Origin: Pseudomonadota bacterium
GTDB taxonomy: Bacteria; Pseudomonadota; Gammaproteobacteria; Acidiferrobacterales; UBA6901
Reading direction: 5' to 3'
Length of the DNA: 33,920 nucleotides
NCBI GenBank assembly: GCA_021778035.1
Contig: JAJYCY010000017.1
Coordinates: 1-33,920 of the forward strand
In this document: piece after piece, positions 6,283 to 14,316 of the stretch
How the letters are laid out: each line of letters opens with the position of its first letter
How positions within the stretch are numbered: the stretch's first letter is position 1
The notes under the pieces: generated by a model
What the model was told of the DNA's origin: nothing
Database searches by the model: none
The model's input: only the letters and a program-made list of their open reading frames with translations
Position numbers and translations under genes: made by a program

Positions 6283-7311
6283 ATGACCGCACTGTTCCTA
6301 TCCAGAGAACCGACGCTAGAAGAATACTGGAGGGCGATCGTCCTTTTCGGCAGGAATGTCGCCAGCTACAAGTTCGCGCTAGCGAAGTCTTTGTTGGAGA
6401 TTCGCCCGGCAGCCGGGCAGCTTTTGAAGCTTGAGGATCTTGCCCCTACCTACTCAAGGCATCTATCACAACACCTTCAAGGAGCAAACAAGCAGGGGAC
6501 CTTTAAAAGTAGCAAATTCCTGGATGCATGTCGCAAGTCTAACACTGGCGAGATTAATGCTTCCCAGCTTATTGAAGCCACGGTTCGATATGGATTCAGC
6601 AACGTTATCGATGCATTTCATGTCGTGGGCCAACGGGAAACACCACAACGTTTCTACATCGACGAACGTAAGATCAACGCGGGTATCCGTATTACGGATG
6701 AGTTCGCAAGCCTTCTTAACAGTTCTCAGATAGTAGATCTTCCCCAGGAAGTTGAGGCTCGCTGGCGTCTTGTAGAGACAGCGTGGGAGCTGGGCATCAC
6801 CCGGAGTCTTGTTGCTGTGGACTATGACACCAGCACAGAAAGTCTAGTTTACGTTGACAAAAGTCGAAGAAGAGGGCCGATAACAGGAAGCCGGGACTCG
6901 CTTAATGGCTATCAGAAAGGGAGATGCTTTTACTGTTACTCAGAAATTCACATCGATCCATCCGGACCGTCTCACCCAGACGTCGACCATTTCTTTCCAC
7001 ATATATTAAAACGGATTACGAGCACAATATCGATCGATGGAATCTGGAATCTTGTCCTTGCCTGCAAAGATTGCAACCGAGGGATTGGCGGAAAATTCGA
7101 TCGTGTTCCTAATCTCGCGTTACTGGAGCGGCTTCATCGAAGAAATGAGTTTCTCATCTCCAGCCACCACCCATTGCGAGAAGTCCTCATGCAGCAAACT
7201 GGTAACTCTGAGGGGGCAAGGGCCACCTTTCTTAACAGCACGCATAACCAAGCAAGAGCGGTATTGATTCATGAATGGGCACCGGTCCAAAAGGCGAATC
7301 CATGCTTTTGA
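6283..7311 (+). CDS. HNH-family endonuclease with long N-terminal domain, partner of the HIT gene
   Basis: 342 residues. The C-terminal third carries an HNH (beta-beta-alpha-metal) module: zinc pairs C215-x2-C218 and C261-x2-C264, DH at 235-236 with FFPH after it, W255-N256 and the final C-N at 264-265. This is the layout of active HNH nucleases that cut DNA or RNA. The N-terminal ~200 residues are a separate helical-looking domain (RAIVLFGRNVASYKFALAKSLL at its start) that I do not recognise; it could bind target or partner. It begins four bases after the HIT stop codon. No methyltransferase or helicase accompanies it. A defence or toxin role is inference from the nuclease fold, the HIT partner and the mobile context. 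Confidence 0.88.
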   Translation: MTALFLSREPTLEEYWRAIVLFGRNVASYKFALAKSLLEIRPAAGQLLKLEDLAPTYSRHLSQHLQGANKQGTFKSSKFLDACRKSNTGEINASQLIEATVRYGFSNVIDAFHVVGQRETPQRFYIDERKINAGIRITDEFASLLNSSQIVDLPQEVEARWRLVETAWELGITRSLVAVDYDTSTESLVYVDKSRRRGPITGSRDSLNGYQKGRCFYCYSEIHIDPSGPSHPDVDHFFPHILKRITSTISIDGIWNLVLACKDCNRGIGGKFDRVPNLALLERLHRRNEFLISSHHPLREVLMQQTGNSEGARATFLNSTHNQARAVLIHEWAPVQKANPCF

Positions 7312-7680
7312 TTTTTATAGAATGGATCCGTTGCGACAGATCAGTTGGATGATCTTGGTGCAATTTCCCTGGATGCAATCGGGAGACTTTTGGCATCGCG
7401 AGGGGATTTGCATGTAAGTCGATCCGGGGGCTGGAAAGCAAGCAGTCATGATGTCTAAAAAGATCCCCATTATCGGGCACCGATGGAAATATTCTCTTTG
7501 GTTGGCGCAATCTGTCTCATCGATCCCTGCGCCGGCGTGTGCGGACGTCGCTGTTTCAGAAGGTATTGATTACACAAGACCTGAATGCCGATGATATCCA
7601 TGGGAATGGACGCGCGCTGAGCCCACGACAGGCGATCGTTGTGCGGTAAATGTCTTGAAGAGCTGCGGACCGACAATTTG
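7312..7680. other. Gap between the HNH gene and the second recombinase copy
   Basis: About 370 bases with no gene I can support. Short frames on both strands lack motifs. It separates the HIT-HNH operon from the second 123-bp repeat and may be the decayed edge of the insertion. Confidence 0.4.
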
Positions 7681-7803
7681 TGCCATAGCCAGTTATGGCA
7701 GGAGGGGAGGATGGCGACATTCCGGAAACGCTCTGGCGCAGCGGGCAAGATCGTCTGGCAGGCCCAGATCATTCGTATCGGGGAGCGCCAGAAGTACGGG
7801 ACT
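7681..7803 (+). repeat. Direct repeat copy 2 (recombinase upstream palindrome and 5' end)
   Basis: Matches 5005-5127 with four substitutions in 123 bases, at a constant offset of 2676. It again carries the TGCCATA/TATGGCA inverted repeat, AGGAGG and the recombinase ATG. Identity ends after GGGACT, beyond which the sequence is unrelated. Confidence 0.92.
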
Positions 7804-7812
7804 CGATTCTAG
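7711..7812 (+). pseudogene. Tyrosine recombinase N-terminal stub (second copy)
   Basis: ATG 7711 with AGGAGG upstream starts the same protein as at 5035 (MATFRKRSGAAGKIVWQAQI), followed by IRIGERQKYGT. After 31 codons homology ends and the frame reaches a TAG at 7810-7812. Only the DNA-arm-binding N-terminus is encoded. It could be a duplicate of the first integrase gene or a stub left by an independently inserted relative; 97% identity over 123 bp favours recent duplication or a closely related second element. Confidence 0.82.
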
Positions 7813-7902
7813 CGGCCTCTCCCGACCACCAACAGCGGGACTTTTCCGGCTCCTTGACGGTTACAGCGCAACCGCCACCAACGAACCGTTACGCGAAGCA
7901 GG

Positions 7903-8208
7903 TCACGCCGCCTTCCTGCGCGGGGTCACTTTGCGCTTGATCTCTTTGCGGGTGGGAAGCGTGCGCAGATCGTAGTCAGCCTGCAGCGCCAGCCAGCTCG
8001 CGGCATCGCCGCCGAAGTACCGCGCTAGCCGCTCGGCGGTGTCAGCCGTTACGCCGCGGCGCTCTTTCACGATTTCATGAATCCGCGTTGCCGGAACGCC
8101 AAGCTCCATGGCTAGCGCATGCGCGCTCATGCCGATGGGAGCCAGGTATTCCTCGCGCAGTACCTCGCCGGGGTGAACCGGGCGCATGCGGTCAGTGGGT
8201 TTGCTCAT
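7903..8208 (-). CDS. higA: HigA-type antitoxin (XRE family)
   Basis: 101 residues. It starts with RMRPVHPGEVLREEYLAPIGMSAHALAMELGVPATRIHEIVKERRGVTADTAERLARYFG, the diagnostic HigA/VapI signature: the HPGExLxEE box and an XRE helix-turn-helix whose recognition helix is PATRIHEIVKERRGVT. It ends with a Lys/Arg-rich tail. HigA neutralises the RelE-like mRNA interferase HigB and represses the operon. The partner toxin gene lies just upstream on the same strand in the usual toxin-first order, but is frameshifted. The antitoxin is intact and could remain as an orphan regulator or anti-addiction factor. Confidence 0.95.
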   Translation of the reverse strand: MSKPTDRMRPVHPGEVLREEYLAPIGMSAHALAMELGVPATRIHEIVKERRGVTADTAERLARYFGGDAASWLALQADYDLRTLPTRKEIKRKVTPRRKAA

Positions 8209-8501
8209 GTGGGTACCCTAAGTGGTAATCGACAATCTCAACGTTGCGTGGCCCCGCATCCATCCAGATGAAACATACACGGAATTGGTCATTAGATGCG
8301 GATGCTGTGCTGGCCCTTACGGTTGCCTTTCAAGGCTTCAAGCCGGTTTCCCGGTGGCGAGCGAAGAAAGTCGAGTGTTTTGGCGACATTCAGCATTCTG
8401 AGCTTGCGAGTGGCCACGTTCTCGAAGGCCCGGAACGCTTGCGGATGGCCGCCGTGGAACAGCGCTTCCGTGAGCTTGCAGGCGAACGACTGAATAGCCA
8501 T
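8192..8501 (-). pseudogene. higB: HigB toxin (RelE-like mRNA interferase), frameshifted
   Basis: From ATG 8501 the frame reads MAIQSFACKLTEALFHGGHP, then LDFLRSPPGNRLEALKGNRKGQHSIRI, and hits TAA at 8294-8292. Removing one base (the A at plus position 8294, T on the coding strand) restores NDQFRVCFIWMDAGPRNVEIVDYH, the standard HigB ending. The restored frame runs to TGA at 8194-8192 inside higA, because the usual stop after DYH has also been lost. HigB toxins cleave mRNA on the ribosome; the lost part contains the C-terminal catalytic strands, so the product should be inactive. A sequencing error is the main alternative. Confidence 0.88.
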
Positions 8502-8578
8502 GGCGAAATGATATTACGCAGAGCGTAAAACTGCAAGCGTAATAGGTACGAAAACGCCACGCGTCAAGGCAAGGTCAT

Positions 8579-8848
8579 GTCGTTCTTGTTGGTTTTCACA
8601 TAAGGCTTCCCGAACTGCGGGGCCATGAGCCTGACCATGTGTCCAGGCTGTTCGAGTCTGCGCGCCCAGCGGTGAGCGCTGCTGCAGGCCTCCAGGCCAA
8701 TGAGACTGGGTGCGAGCTTCCCGGAAAACGACAATACTTGGTCGCGCTGGAACTGCTTCTTCAGCAACACTTTGCCCGCCCGTTCACGCCGTGTACCTGG
8801 ATCTTGTTCTTTGCCAAGTCGATTCCGACTGTCGTAACCTTAGGTCAT
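8579..8848 (-). pseudogene. IS110-family transposase, 5' fragment with frameshifts
   Basis: On the minus strand, GAGGAGG precedes ATG 8848. After one extra T (8842) the frame reads VTTVGIDLAKNKIQVHGVN, the DEDD-type catalytic start of IS110 transposases (first Asp in GIDLAK). A second frameshift near 8787 leads to LLKKQFQRDQVLSFSGKLAP and MAPQFGKPYVKTNKND, a characteristic IS110/IS1111 block. The similarity ends there, leaving about 90 of some 340 residues. The element is dead and marks earlier transposition into the island. Confidence 0.85.
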
Positions 8849-8962
8849 GTATCGCCTCCTCTTCAGTTGAGTGAAACCGAACCAACTTCACTCTGGCACT
8901 TTCGATGCCGTATGGGGAGGGGGCGACCATTCCATTAGTTTTGCGTGAAAATTATCCCCGTA

Positions 8963-9262
8963 AGTGGGTCAATTCTGGATGAACGGCAACACCCCTGGAT
9001 CATGGTCGACTGGGGGCGGCAATCATGCCGGACCGGGCTGGTCGATGTCCCTATTGTAGGGGCGGGAACATAGAGCACGGACCGGCGCATTGCTCCCTCG
9101 CAGCTCGATCGATTCGTCTGGACCTTACATTGTCGGGGCTGGTTCACACGCCGTGAGAAGGAATTCGCCGGTCGCAGGCTGCCTTCGGGTTCATGTCACA
9201 TTGGAAAAGGCTCGTACTGGCAGCTGGCCGGCTAACGGCATATCATCGGAATGCGTGGCCGG
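8963..9262. mobile_element. Possible IS21-family terminal remnants
   Basis: Two short patches resemble ends of IS21-type elements from memory: GTGGGTCAATTCTGG at 8963-8977 and ATCGGAATGCGTGGCCGG at 9244-9261. No transposase or helper ATPase gene remains between them, and the flanking bases to 9424 encode nothing I can support. This region is the border between the decayed island and the compact GC-rich part of the window. Confidence 0.35.
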
Positions 9263-9424
9263 GGACACTGCGGCGAGCAGTCACCCCGGTCAACGCACAG
9301 GCGCGGATCGCGTGGCCGCAGCGCATGATGGTGCTGGCGGAGGAATTCACGATCTGCTGCTTCACCATGCATGGATCCCGGGTGCGGGGAGGCGCGCATC
9401 GCGGGCCCGAGGTGGGGGCGGGCG

Positions 9425-12181
9425 ATGATACCGTTGCATCCGAGAGACCTTGTGCGCACCGGTTTCCGCTCACGGATCCACCAGCTGCCGGTTGCCGATG
9501 CGCTGCGGGATCTTGGAAGCGCGGTGCAGGGTCTGGCGGCTGCCGAAGCCCAGCGCAGGCTTGATGCCTACGGACCAAACCGCGTGGAGGAAGTGGGGCG
9601 CGATCCGCTCGTGCTGCGTTTCCTTAGGGAGTTTACCCGCTTTTTCTCCATTGTGCTGTGGATCGCCGCCGGTCTGGCGCTGCTCGCGGAGCACTACGAA
9701 CCCGGCCAGGGGATGGCAAGGCTTGCCTACGCCATCATCATTGTAATTGTGGTGAGTGGCGTCTTCTCGTTCTGGCAGGAATATCGTGCGGAACGCACGC
9801 TCAATACGCTGCGCGAGCTGCTCCCGCCGCAGGCAAAGGTGCTGCGTGACGGAAACCTGGTGCAGCTGCCGGCTGCGGAGCTTGTGCCTGGTGACGTCGT
9901 GCTGCTCGCGCAAGGCGACAGCGTGCCTGCGGATTGCCGCCTCATCGAGGGTTTTGCGGTTCGGGTCAACAATGCCACGGTCACCGGGGAGTCCCTGCCG
10001 CTGGCACGGGAGGCCGGTCCCGCCACCGCAGAGGAAGCAGTCTGGGCCAGGAATATCCTGCTTGCCGGCACCTCGCTTGTCTCCGGCCACGCCACCGCCG
10101 TCGTATTTGCCACTGGTGCGTATACCGAATTCGGCAGGATCGCCCACCTCGCGCAGACAGGGCGGGAAGCGGTATCGCCGCTGCGCCGGGAGATTTCGCA
10201 TCTGAGCCGGCTGATCATCGTTCTGGCCGTGATCATCGGAGCAGTGTTCCTGGCAGTAAGCTGGTGGGCGGTCGGTATCCGTTTTTGGCGGGCTTTCATT
10301 TTCGCGATCGGAATCATTGTTGCGATGGTGCCAGAGGGCCTGCTCCCCACGCTTACTCTTGCGCTCGTTCTGGCCACGCAGCGTATGGCCAGGCGCAACG
10401 TGCTCATCCGTCATCTACCGTCGGTCGAGACCCTCGGGTCCACGACTGTGATCTGCACTGATAAGACCGGTACGCTGACGCAGAACCGGATGCTGGTAAA
10501 ACGGTTATTTCTCGAAGACCGCTTCCTGCCGATGGAAGAGGCGGTGAGTTCCCGGTCTGGTTCCGCACGCTACCGGCATTTTTTCATGGGGGCGCGTCTG
10601 TGCCACGACCTCAGGGAGGGGCTCGCGGACGGAAAAAAAGTGCTTCTCGGCGATCCGATGGAAGTTGCCCTGGTCGAGATGGCGGGGGCGTCGCAGTACG
10701 ATGTGCCCACGGGGCGGCGGACGTTCGAGGTACCGTTTGATGCTGACCGCATGCGCATTTCCGTGGTGTATGAACAGGCTGACGGATCCATCGTGTACTG
10801 CAAGGGGGCGCCGGAGAAGGTGCTGCCGCTCTGCAGCCGGACCCTGGTTGCAGGCGAAATCCGCCCTTTTCCGGCTGAGCTTCGTAGCGCTGTCGTGCGC
10901 GCGCAGGAGGAAATGGCTGGACAGGGGCTCAGGGTCCTGGCGTTTGCCTATCGCCCCACCGGATCGACGCTCGAGCAGGAACATCTTGAAGAGGACATGG
11001 TGTTTACCGGCCTCGCAGGTCTCGAGGATCCGCCGCGCCCGGAAGTGGCCGCAGCGGTTGCCCGCTGCCGCGACGCAGGCATTCGTGTCATCATGATAAC
11101 CGGAGATCATCCGCGCACGGCCATCGCGATTGCGCGCGAGACAGGACTTGTGTACACGCAGACCGTGCGTGTGCTCACCGGGGAGATGCTGCACCGGCTT
11201 TCTGACATAGAGCTGCGCCTGGCGCTGGACGGGGGGGAGGTCATCTTTGCGCGGGTGAGCGCCGGTCAGAAGCACCGGATCGTCGAGGCGCTGAAGGCAA
11301 AAGGGGAAGTGGTGGCAGTCACGGGTGACGGCGTGAATGACGCTCCGGCGCTGAGAAGCGCCCATATCGGCATTGCCATGGGTGTCGCGGGAACGGATGT
11401 GGCGCGGGAAGCCTCCGACATGGTACTGCTCGACGACAACTTCGCCAGTATCGTCAGTGCGATTGAAGAGGGCCGGGCCGTTTTTCAGAACATCCGCAGG
11501 TTCCTCACCTACATTCTGACGCACAATGTCGCGGAGCTGGTTCCGTATCTTGCCTTTTCCCTGTTCGGCGTTCCGCTGGCACTGACACCCATCCAGGTGC
11601 TGTCGATTGACATGGGTACCGACTCGCTGACCGCTCTTGGTCTTGGTGTGGAGCGTCCCGCCCCCGACGTCATGCGCGATCCGCCACGTCCTGCCGCAGA
11701 GCGCCTGCTCAATCTTCCGCTGGCGTTGCGTGCCTATCTGTTTCTGGGACTGATCGAGGCCGCGGGGTCCATGGCTGTTTTTTTCTATGTCCTGCACGGA
11801 GGAGGGTGGAGCTGGGGCGGGGGCCTGGCATATGGCAGCCCGCTTTACAAGGAGGCCACGGCCAGCTGCCTGAGTGCAATCATCGTGATGCAGATTGCCA
11901 ATGCCTACCTGTGCCGGAGTCCGGTGGAGTCGGTGTTCTCGACAGGATTTTCCGGGAACGTTCTGATAGGCTGGGGTGTCCTGCTGGAAATCGCATTGAT
12001 GCTGATTATCGATTATACCCGGGTGGGCAACGCCATCCTGGGGACCCGGCCTCCGGCCCCGGATGTCTGGTTCGTCATTGTTCCGCTGGCCGCTGGTATG
12101 GCGCTGCTCGAGGAAGCACGAAAATGGCTGGTCCGTACGCGCCGCAACGGCAGCGCTGGCGGCAATGATGGGCACGGTTGA
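9425..12181 (+). CDS. P2-type cation-transporting ATPase
   Basis: 918 residues from ATG 9425, chosen because GAGGTGGGGG lies just upstream; an earlier ATG at 9371 has no such site. The order is canonical: N-terminal cation ATPase domain (LGSAVQGLAAAEAQRRLDAYGPN), TM1-2, actuator with TVTGES, TM3-4 with the PEGL ion-site motif, phosphorylation motif DKTGTLTQNRM (Asp at about 346), nucleotide-binding CKGAPE, MITGDHPRTA, hinge GDGVNDAPALRSA, then a C-terminal domain of about six TMs. PEGLLPTLTLAL, NVAELVPYLAF and DMGTDSLTALGLG are closer to Na,K/H,K-type (IIC) than to heavy-metal pumps. It should export or exchange Na+, K+, Ca2+ or H+ at the cytoplasmic membrane. The ion cannot be fixed by eye. 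The next gene overlaps it. Confidence 0.95.
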   Translation: MIPLHPRDLVRTGFRSRIHQLPVADALRDLGSAVQGLAAAEAQRRLDAYGPNRVEEVGRDPLVLRFLREFTRFFSIVLWIAAGLALLAEHYEPGQGMARLAYAIIIVIVVSGVFSFWQEYRAERTLNTLRELLPPQAKVLRDGNLVQLPAAELVPGDVVLLAQGDSVPADCRLIEGFAVRVNNATVTGESLPLAREAGPATAEEAVWARNILLAGTSLVSGHATAVVFATGAYTEFGRIAHLAQTGREAVSPLRREISHLSRLIIVLAVIIGAVFLAVSWWAVGIRFWRAFIFAIGIIVAMVPEGLLPTLTLALVLATQRMARRNVLIRHLPSVETLGSTTVICTDKTGTLTQNRMLVKRLFLEDRFLPMEEAVSSRSGSARYRHFFMGARLCHDLREGLADGKKVLLGDPMEVALVEMAGASQYDVPTGRRTFEVPFDADRMRISVVYEQADGSIVYCKGAPEKVLPLCSRTLVAGEIRPFPAELRSAVVRAQEEMAGQGLRVLAFAYRPTGSTLEQEHLEEDMVFTGLAGLEDPPRPEVAAAVARCRDAGIRVIMITGDHPRTAIAIARETGLVYTQTVRVLTGEMLHRLSDIELRLALDGGEVIFARVSAGQKHRIVEALKAKGEVVAVTGDGVNDAPALRSAHIGIAMGVAGTDVAREASDMVLLDDNFASIVSAIEEGRAVFQNIRRFLTYILTHNVAELVPYLAFSLFGVPLALTPIQVLSIDMGTDSLTALGLGVERPAPDVMRDPPRPAAERLLNLPLALRAYLFLGLIEAAGSMAVFFYVLHGGGWSWGGGLAYGSPLYKEATASCLSAIIVMQIANAYLCRSPVESVFSTGFSGNVLIGWGVLLEIALMLIIDYTRVGNAILGTRPPAPDVWFVIVPLAAGMALLEEARKWLVRTRRNGSAGGNDGHG

Positions 12182-13490
12182 CGTGGCCCGACCAGATGCC
12201 GCATCGGACCGCGACCATCCCATGGCGTGGTGGGAAGTGCTGTTCAGGTACTCCCTGTTCGAGGCGGGTGATTCCGCGTGGTCGCTCATCATCGTTTCGA
12301 CCTACTTTGGAGCCTTCCTGCAGGCAGTACTCGGCAGGACGGGCGCTGATTTCGGCTGGGCGGTCACCACTGGAGCACTGGTTATTGCGTTCATTTCACC
12401 GCTTCTCGGGGCGGCGGCCGACCACAGTGGCCGGCGCCAGCCGTATCTGCGGTTCTTTGTGCTTGCCGCGGTAGCAGCGACTGCAGCCCTTGCGTGGATC
12501 CGCACCGTGGACGCGGCGATGGCTCTTTTCATCATCGCATACATCTGTGTCAACGGCGCATTCACCTTCTTTACCGCGATGATTCCGTCGGTGAGCACCG
12601 AGCGCAATATCACGGGTGTCGTGAGCATGACCGTGGGGGTCGGCTATGGCGGTGCACTGCTGTGCATGCTGGTGCTGAGCCCGCTGGTCGCGCATGATGC
12701 GCAAGCTGGCCGGGTGTTTCTGCCGATGGCCCTGATCTATCTCGCGCTGGCCGTGCCGGCGATGTTTTTCGCTCCCGATTTCGGGCGCCGGAGCGGCGCC
12801 ACGATGGATCTGGTCGCGGCCTACGGACGATTGAGGCGCACGCTGCAGGATGCGCGCCAGTACCGTTATCTGTTCCGTTTTCTGATAGGCGATTTCCTCT
12901 ACGAGAATGCGGTGGCATCGACCATCACCCTGATGGGTCTGTACTCGCGTAACGTCATGGGGTTTCATGCGGGCCAGCTCGCGGCGCTGTTCGGGCCGGC
13001 TATCGTGGTGGCGATGCTGTCAGCCTGGATTCTCTTCGGACCTCTGGTGCGCCTGATCGGTCCGAAGCGTGCGGTGCTGGTGGATCTGGCGGTGTGGCTT
13101 GCGCTGTTTGCCGCGGTGCTCGCCATCCGGCCGGGCAGCACGTTTTCTGCCGGGCCGCTGCGCCTTGACAGCCAGCAGCTGTTTACGGTGGTAGTGGCCC
13201 CGCTTGCCGGTATCGGGCTTGCAGGGGTCTGGACGTCCAGTCGCGTTCTGCTCACCGCGCTTACGCCCGCCGAGAAATCCGGCGAGTTCTGGGGTCTGTA
13301 CAACCTGTCGGGGCGCACGGCAAGCGTCCTGGGCGACGCGACGTGGTCCCTGATCCTGACCGTCCTGGGAGAACATATCTTTGGCTACCAGATGGCCATC
13401 GTGGCACTTGCAGCGTATGTGGTGTGCGGTGGTATCCTGATTGCGACAATTCCCGACATGCGGCCATCGTCCGGAAATTTCCTGCCGTGA
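12165..13490 (+). CDS. MFS transporter, UMF1 (Atg22-like) family
   Basis: About 441 residues with roughly 12 hydrophobic segments. AWWEVLFRYSLFEAGDSAWSLIIVSTYFGAF near the N-terminus is a UMF1-like opening. SPLLGAAADHSGRRQP is the loop 2-3 MFS motif (G-x3-D-x2-GRR). Near the C-terminus, TPAEKSGEFWGLYNLSGRTASVLG is the UMF1/Atg22 hallmark in which PAxxxxEFFGLY occurs. Substrates in this family are poorly known; yeast Atg22 exports amino acids from the vacuole. The start codon is uncertain: ATG 12165 or 12168 overlaps the ATPase 3' end by 14-17 bases, and GTG 12183 or ATG 12222 are alternatives. Overlap suggests translational coupling to the ATPase and a joint transport role. Confidence 0.9.
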   Translation: MMGTVDVARPDAASDRDHPMAWWEVLFRYSLFEAGDSAWSLIIVSTYFGAFLQAVLGRTGADFGWAVTTGALVIAFISPLLGAAADHSGRRQPYLRFFVLAAVAATAALAWIRTVDAAMALFIIAYICVNGAFTFFTAMIPSVSTERNITGVVSMTVGVGYGGALLCMLVLSPLVAHDAQAGRVFLPMALIYLALAVPAMFFAPDFGRRSGATMDLVAAYGRLRRTLQDARQYRYLFRFLIGDFLYENAVASTITLMGLYSRNVMGFHAGQLAALFGPAIVVAMLSAWILFGPLVRLIGPKRAVLVDLAVWLALFAAVLAIRPGSTFSAGPLRLDSQQLFTVVVAPLAGIGLAGVWTSSRVLLTALTPAEKSGEFWGLYNLSGRTASVLGDATWSLILTVLGEHIFGYQMAIVALAAYVVCGGILIATIPDMRPSSGNFLP

Positions 13491-13659
13491 TGGCGGTTCC
13501 GCGGGAAGCGGACGGACAGCCAGCTCACCCGCGTGCTTGTGCCGGTGCGTGCGAATTTGCAGAATCGACGTGATGCCGTTGTGGCGCACACCGCGGCGCA
13601 CGACCGGTACAGTTTGTCCGTTGCAGGACCTTATGGCACCTACCGAAGGAGTATGACCA

Positions 13660-14223
13660 GTGGATCGCATATATAAAGTTGCTGTGATGGTGGGCAGTCT
13701 GCGCAAAGGTTCCTACTGCCGCATGCTGGCGCGCGCGGCCGCGGGGCTGGCTCCGCCGTCGCTCGTTCTCGACATCGTCGAGATCAGGGATCTGCCCCTT
13801 TACAATGAGGATCTCGACGGCGCCAGTCCGCCGGCGGCGTGGACCGCGTTCCGGGAGGCAGTCAGCAAGGCGGATGCGCTGCTGTTCGTGACGCCCGAGT
13901 ACAACCGTTCGGTGCCCGGGCCGCTCAAGAATGCCATCGACGTCGGTTCGCGGCCGTACGGCCGCAGCGTTTTCGGCGGCAAGCCGGGCGCGATCATCAG
14001 CCTCTCGCCCGGCGCTCTTGGCGCCTTCGGCGCAAATCACCATCTGCGCCAGTCGCTCGTGTTCCTGGACGTGCCGATGCTGCAGCAGCCGGAGGCCTAT
14101 ATCGGGAACGGCGGGAGCCTGTTCGACGACAAGGGAAGTCTGAAAAACGACAGCACGAAGGAATTTCTCCAGAAATACCTGCAGACCTTCGGCCGCTGGG
14201 TGGCCAGGCAGACGGCGGCCTGA
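13660..14223 (+). CDS. NAD(P)H-dependent FMN reductase (chromate/quinone reductase-like)
   Basis: 187 residues from GTG 13660, with AAGGAG eight bases upstream. It has a flavodoxin-like fold: KVAVMVGSLRKGSYCRMLARAA (phosphate loop GSLRxGSxxR), ALLFVTPEYNRSVPGPLKNAIDVGSRP (the TPEYNxSxPGxLKNAID flavin-binding block at about 73-99) and FGGKPGAIISLSPGALG. Relatives (ChrR/YieF, SsuE-like) reduce FMN, quinones or chromate with NAD(P)H in the cytoplasm and protect against oxidative stress. The next gene is convergent, with a strong hairpin between them. There is no obvious operon partner; the upstream MFS gene is 169 bases away. Confidence 0.93.
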   Translation: MDRIYKVAVMVGSLRKGSYCRMLARAAAGLAPPSLVLDIVEIRDLPLYNEDLDGASPPAAWTAFREAVSKADALLFVTPEYNRSVPGPLKNAIDVGSRPYGRSVFGGKPGAIISLSPGALGAFGANHHLRQSLVFLDVPMLQQPEAYIGNGGSLFDDKGSLKNDSTKEFLQKYLQTFGRWVARQTAA

Positions 14224-14276
14224 AGGCGCGATGCGGATGCTGTTGCGGGATGGGTATCCTGAGTCACCCATCTTGC

Positions 14277-14305
14277 GGCACGGGCGCCGAAACGGCGCCC
14301 GTGCC
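14277..14305. terminator. Bidirectional terminator-like hairpin between convergent genes
   Basis: Arms GGCACGGGCGCCG (14277-14289) and CGGCGCCCGTGCC (14293-14305) pair perfectly over 13 bp around a 3-nt AAA loop. It sits between the stop codons of the flavin reductase (+) and the GST (-). There is no long T-tract on either side, so termination may be partial or factor-assisted, but the position supports a terminator for both genes. Confidence 0.7.
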
Positions 14306-14316
14306 GTGTTGACAGG

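Noticed and set aside
10505-12292. 595-residue open frame on the minus strand opposite the P-type ATPase
   Set aside because: It lies entirely antisense to a clear ATPase with all motifs; composition is rich in His, Arg and Gln with no domain, typical of GC-rich shadow frames.
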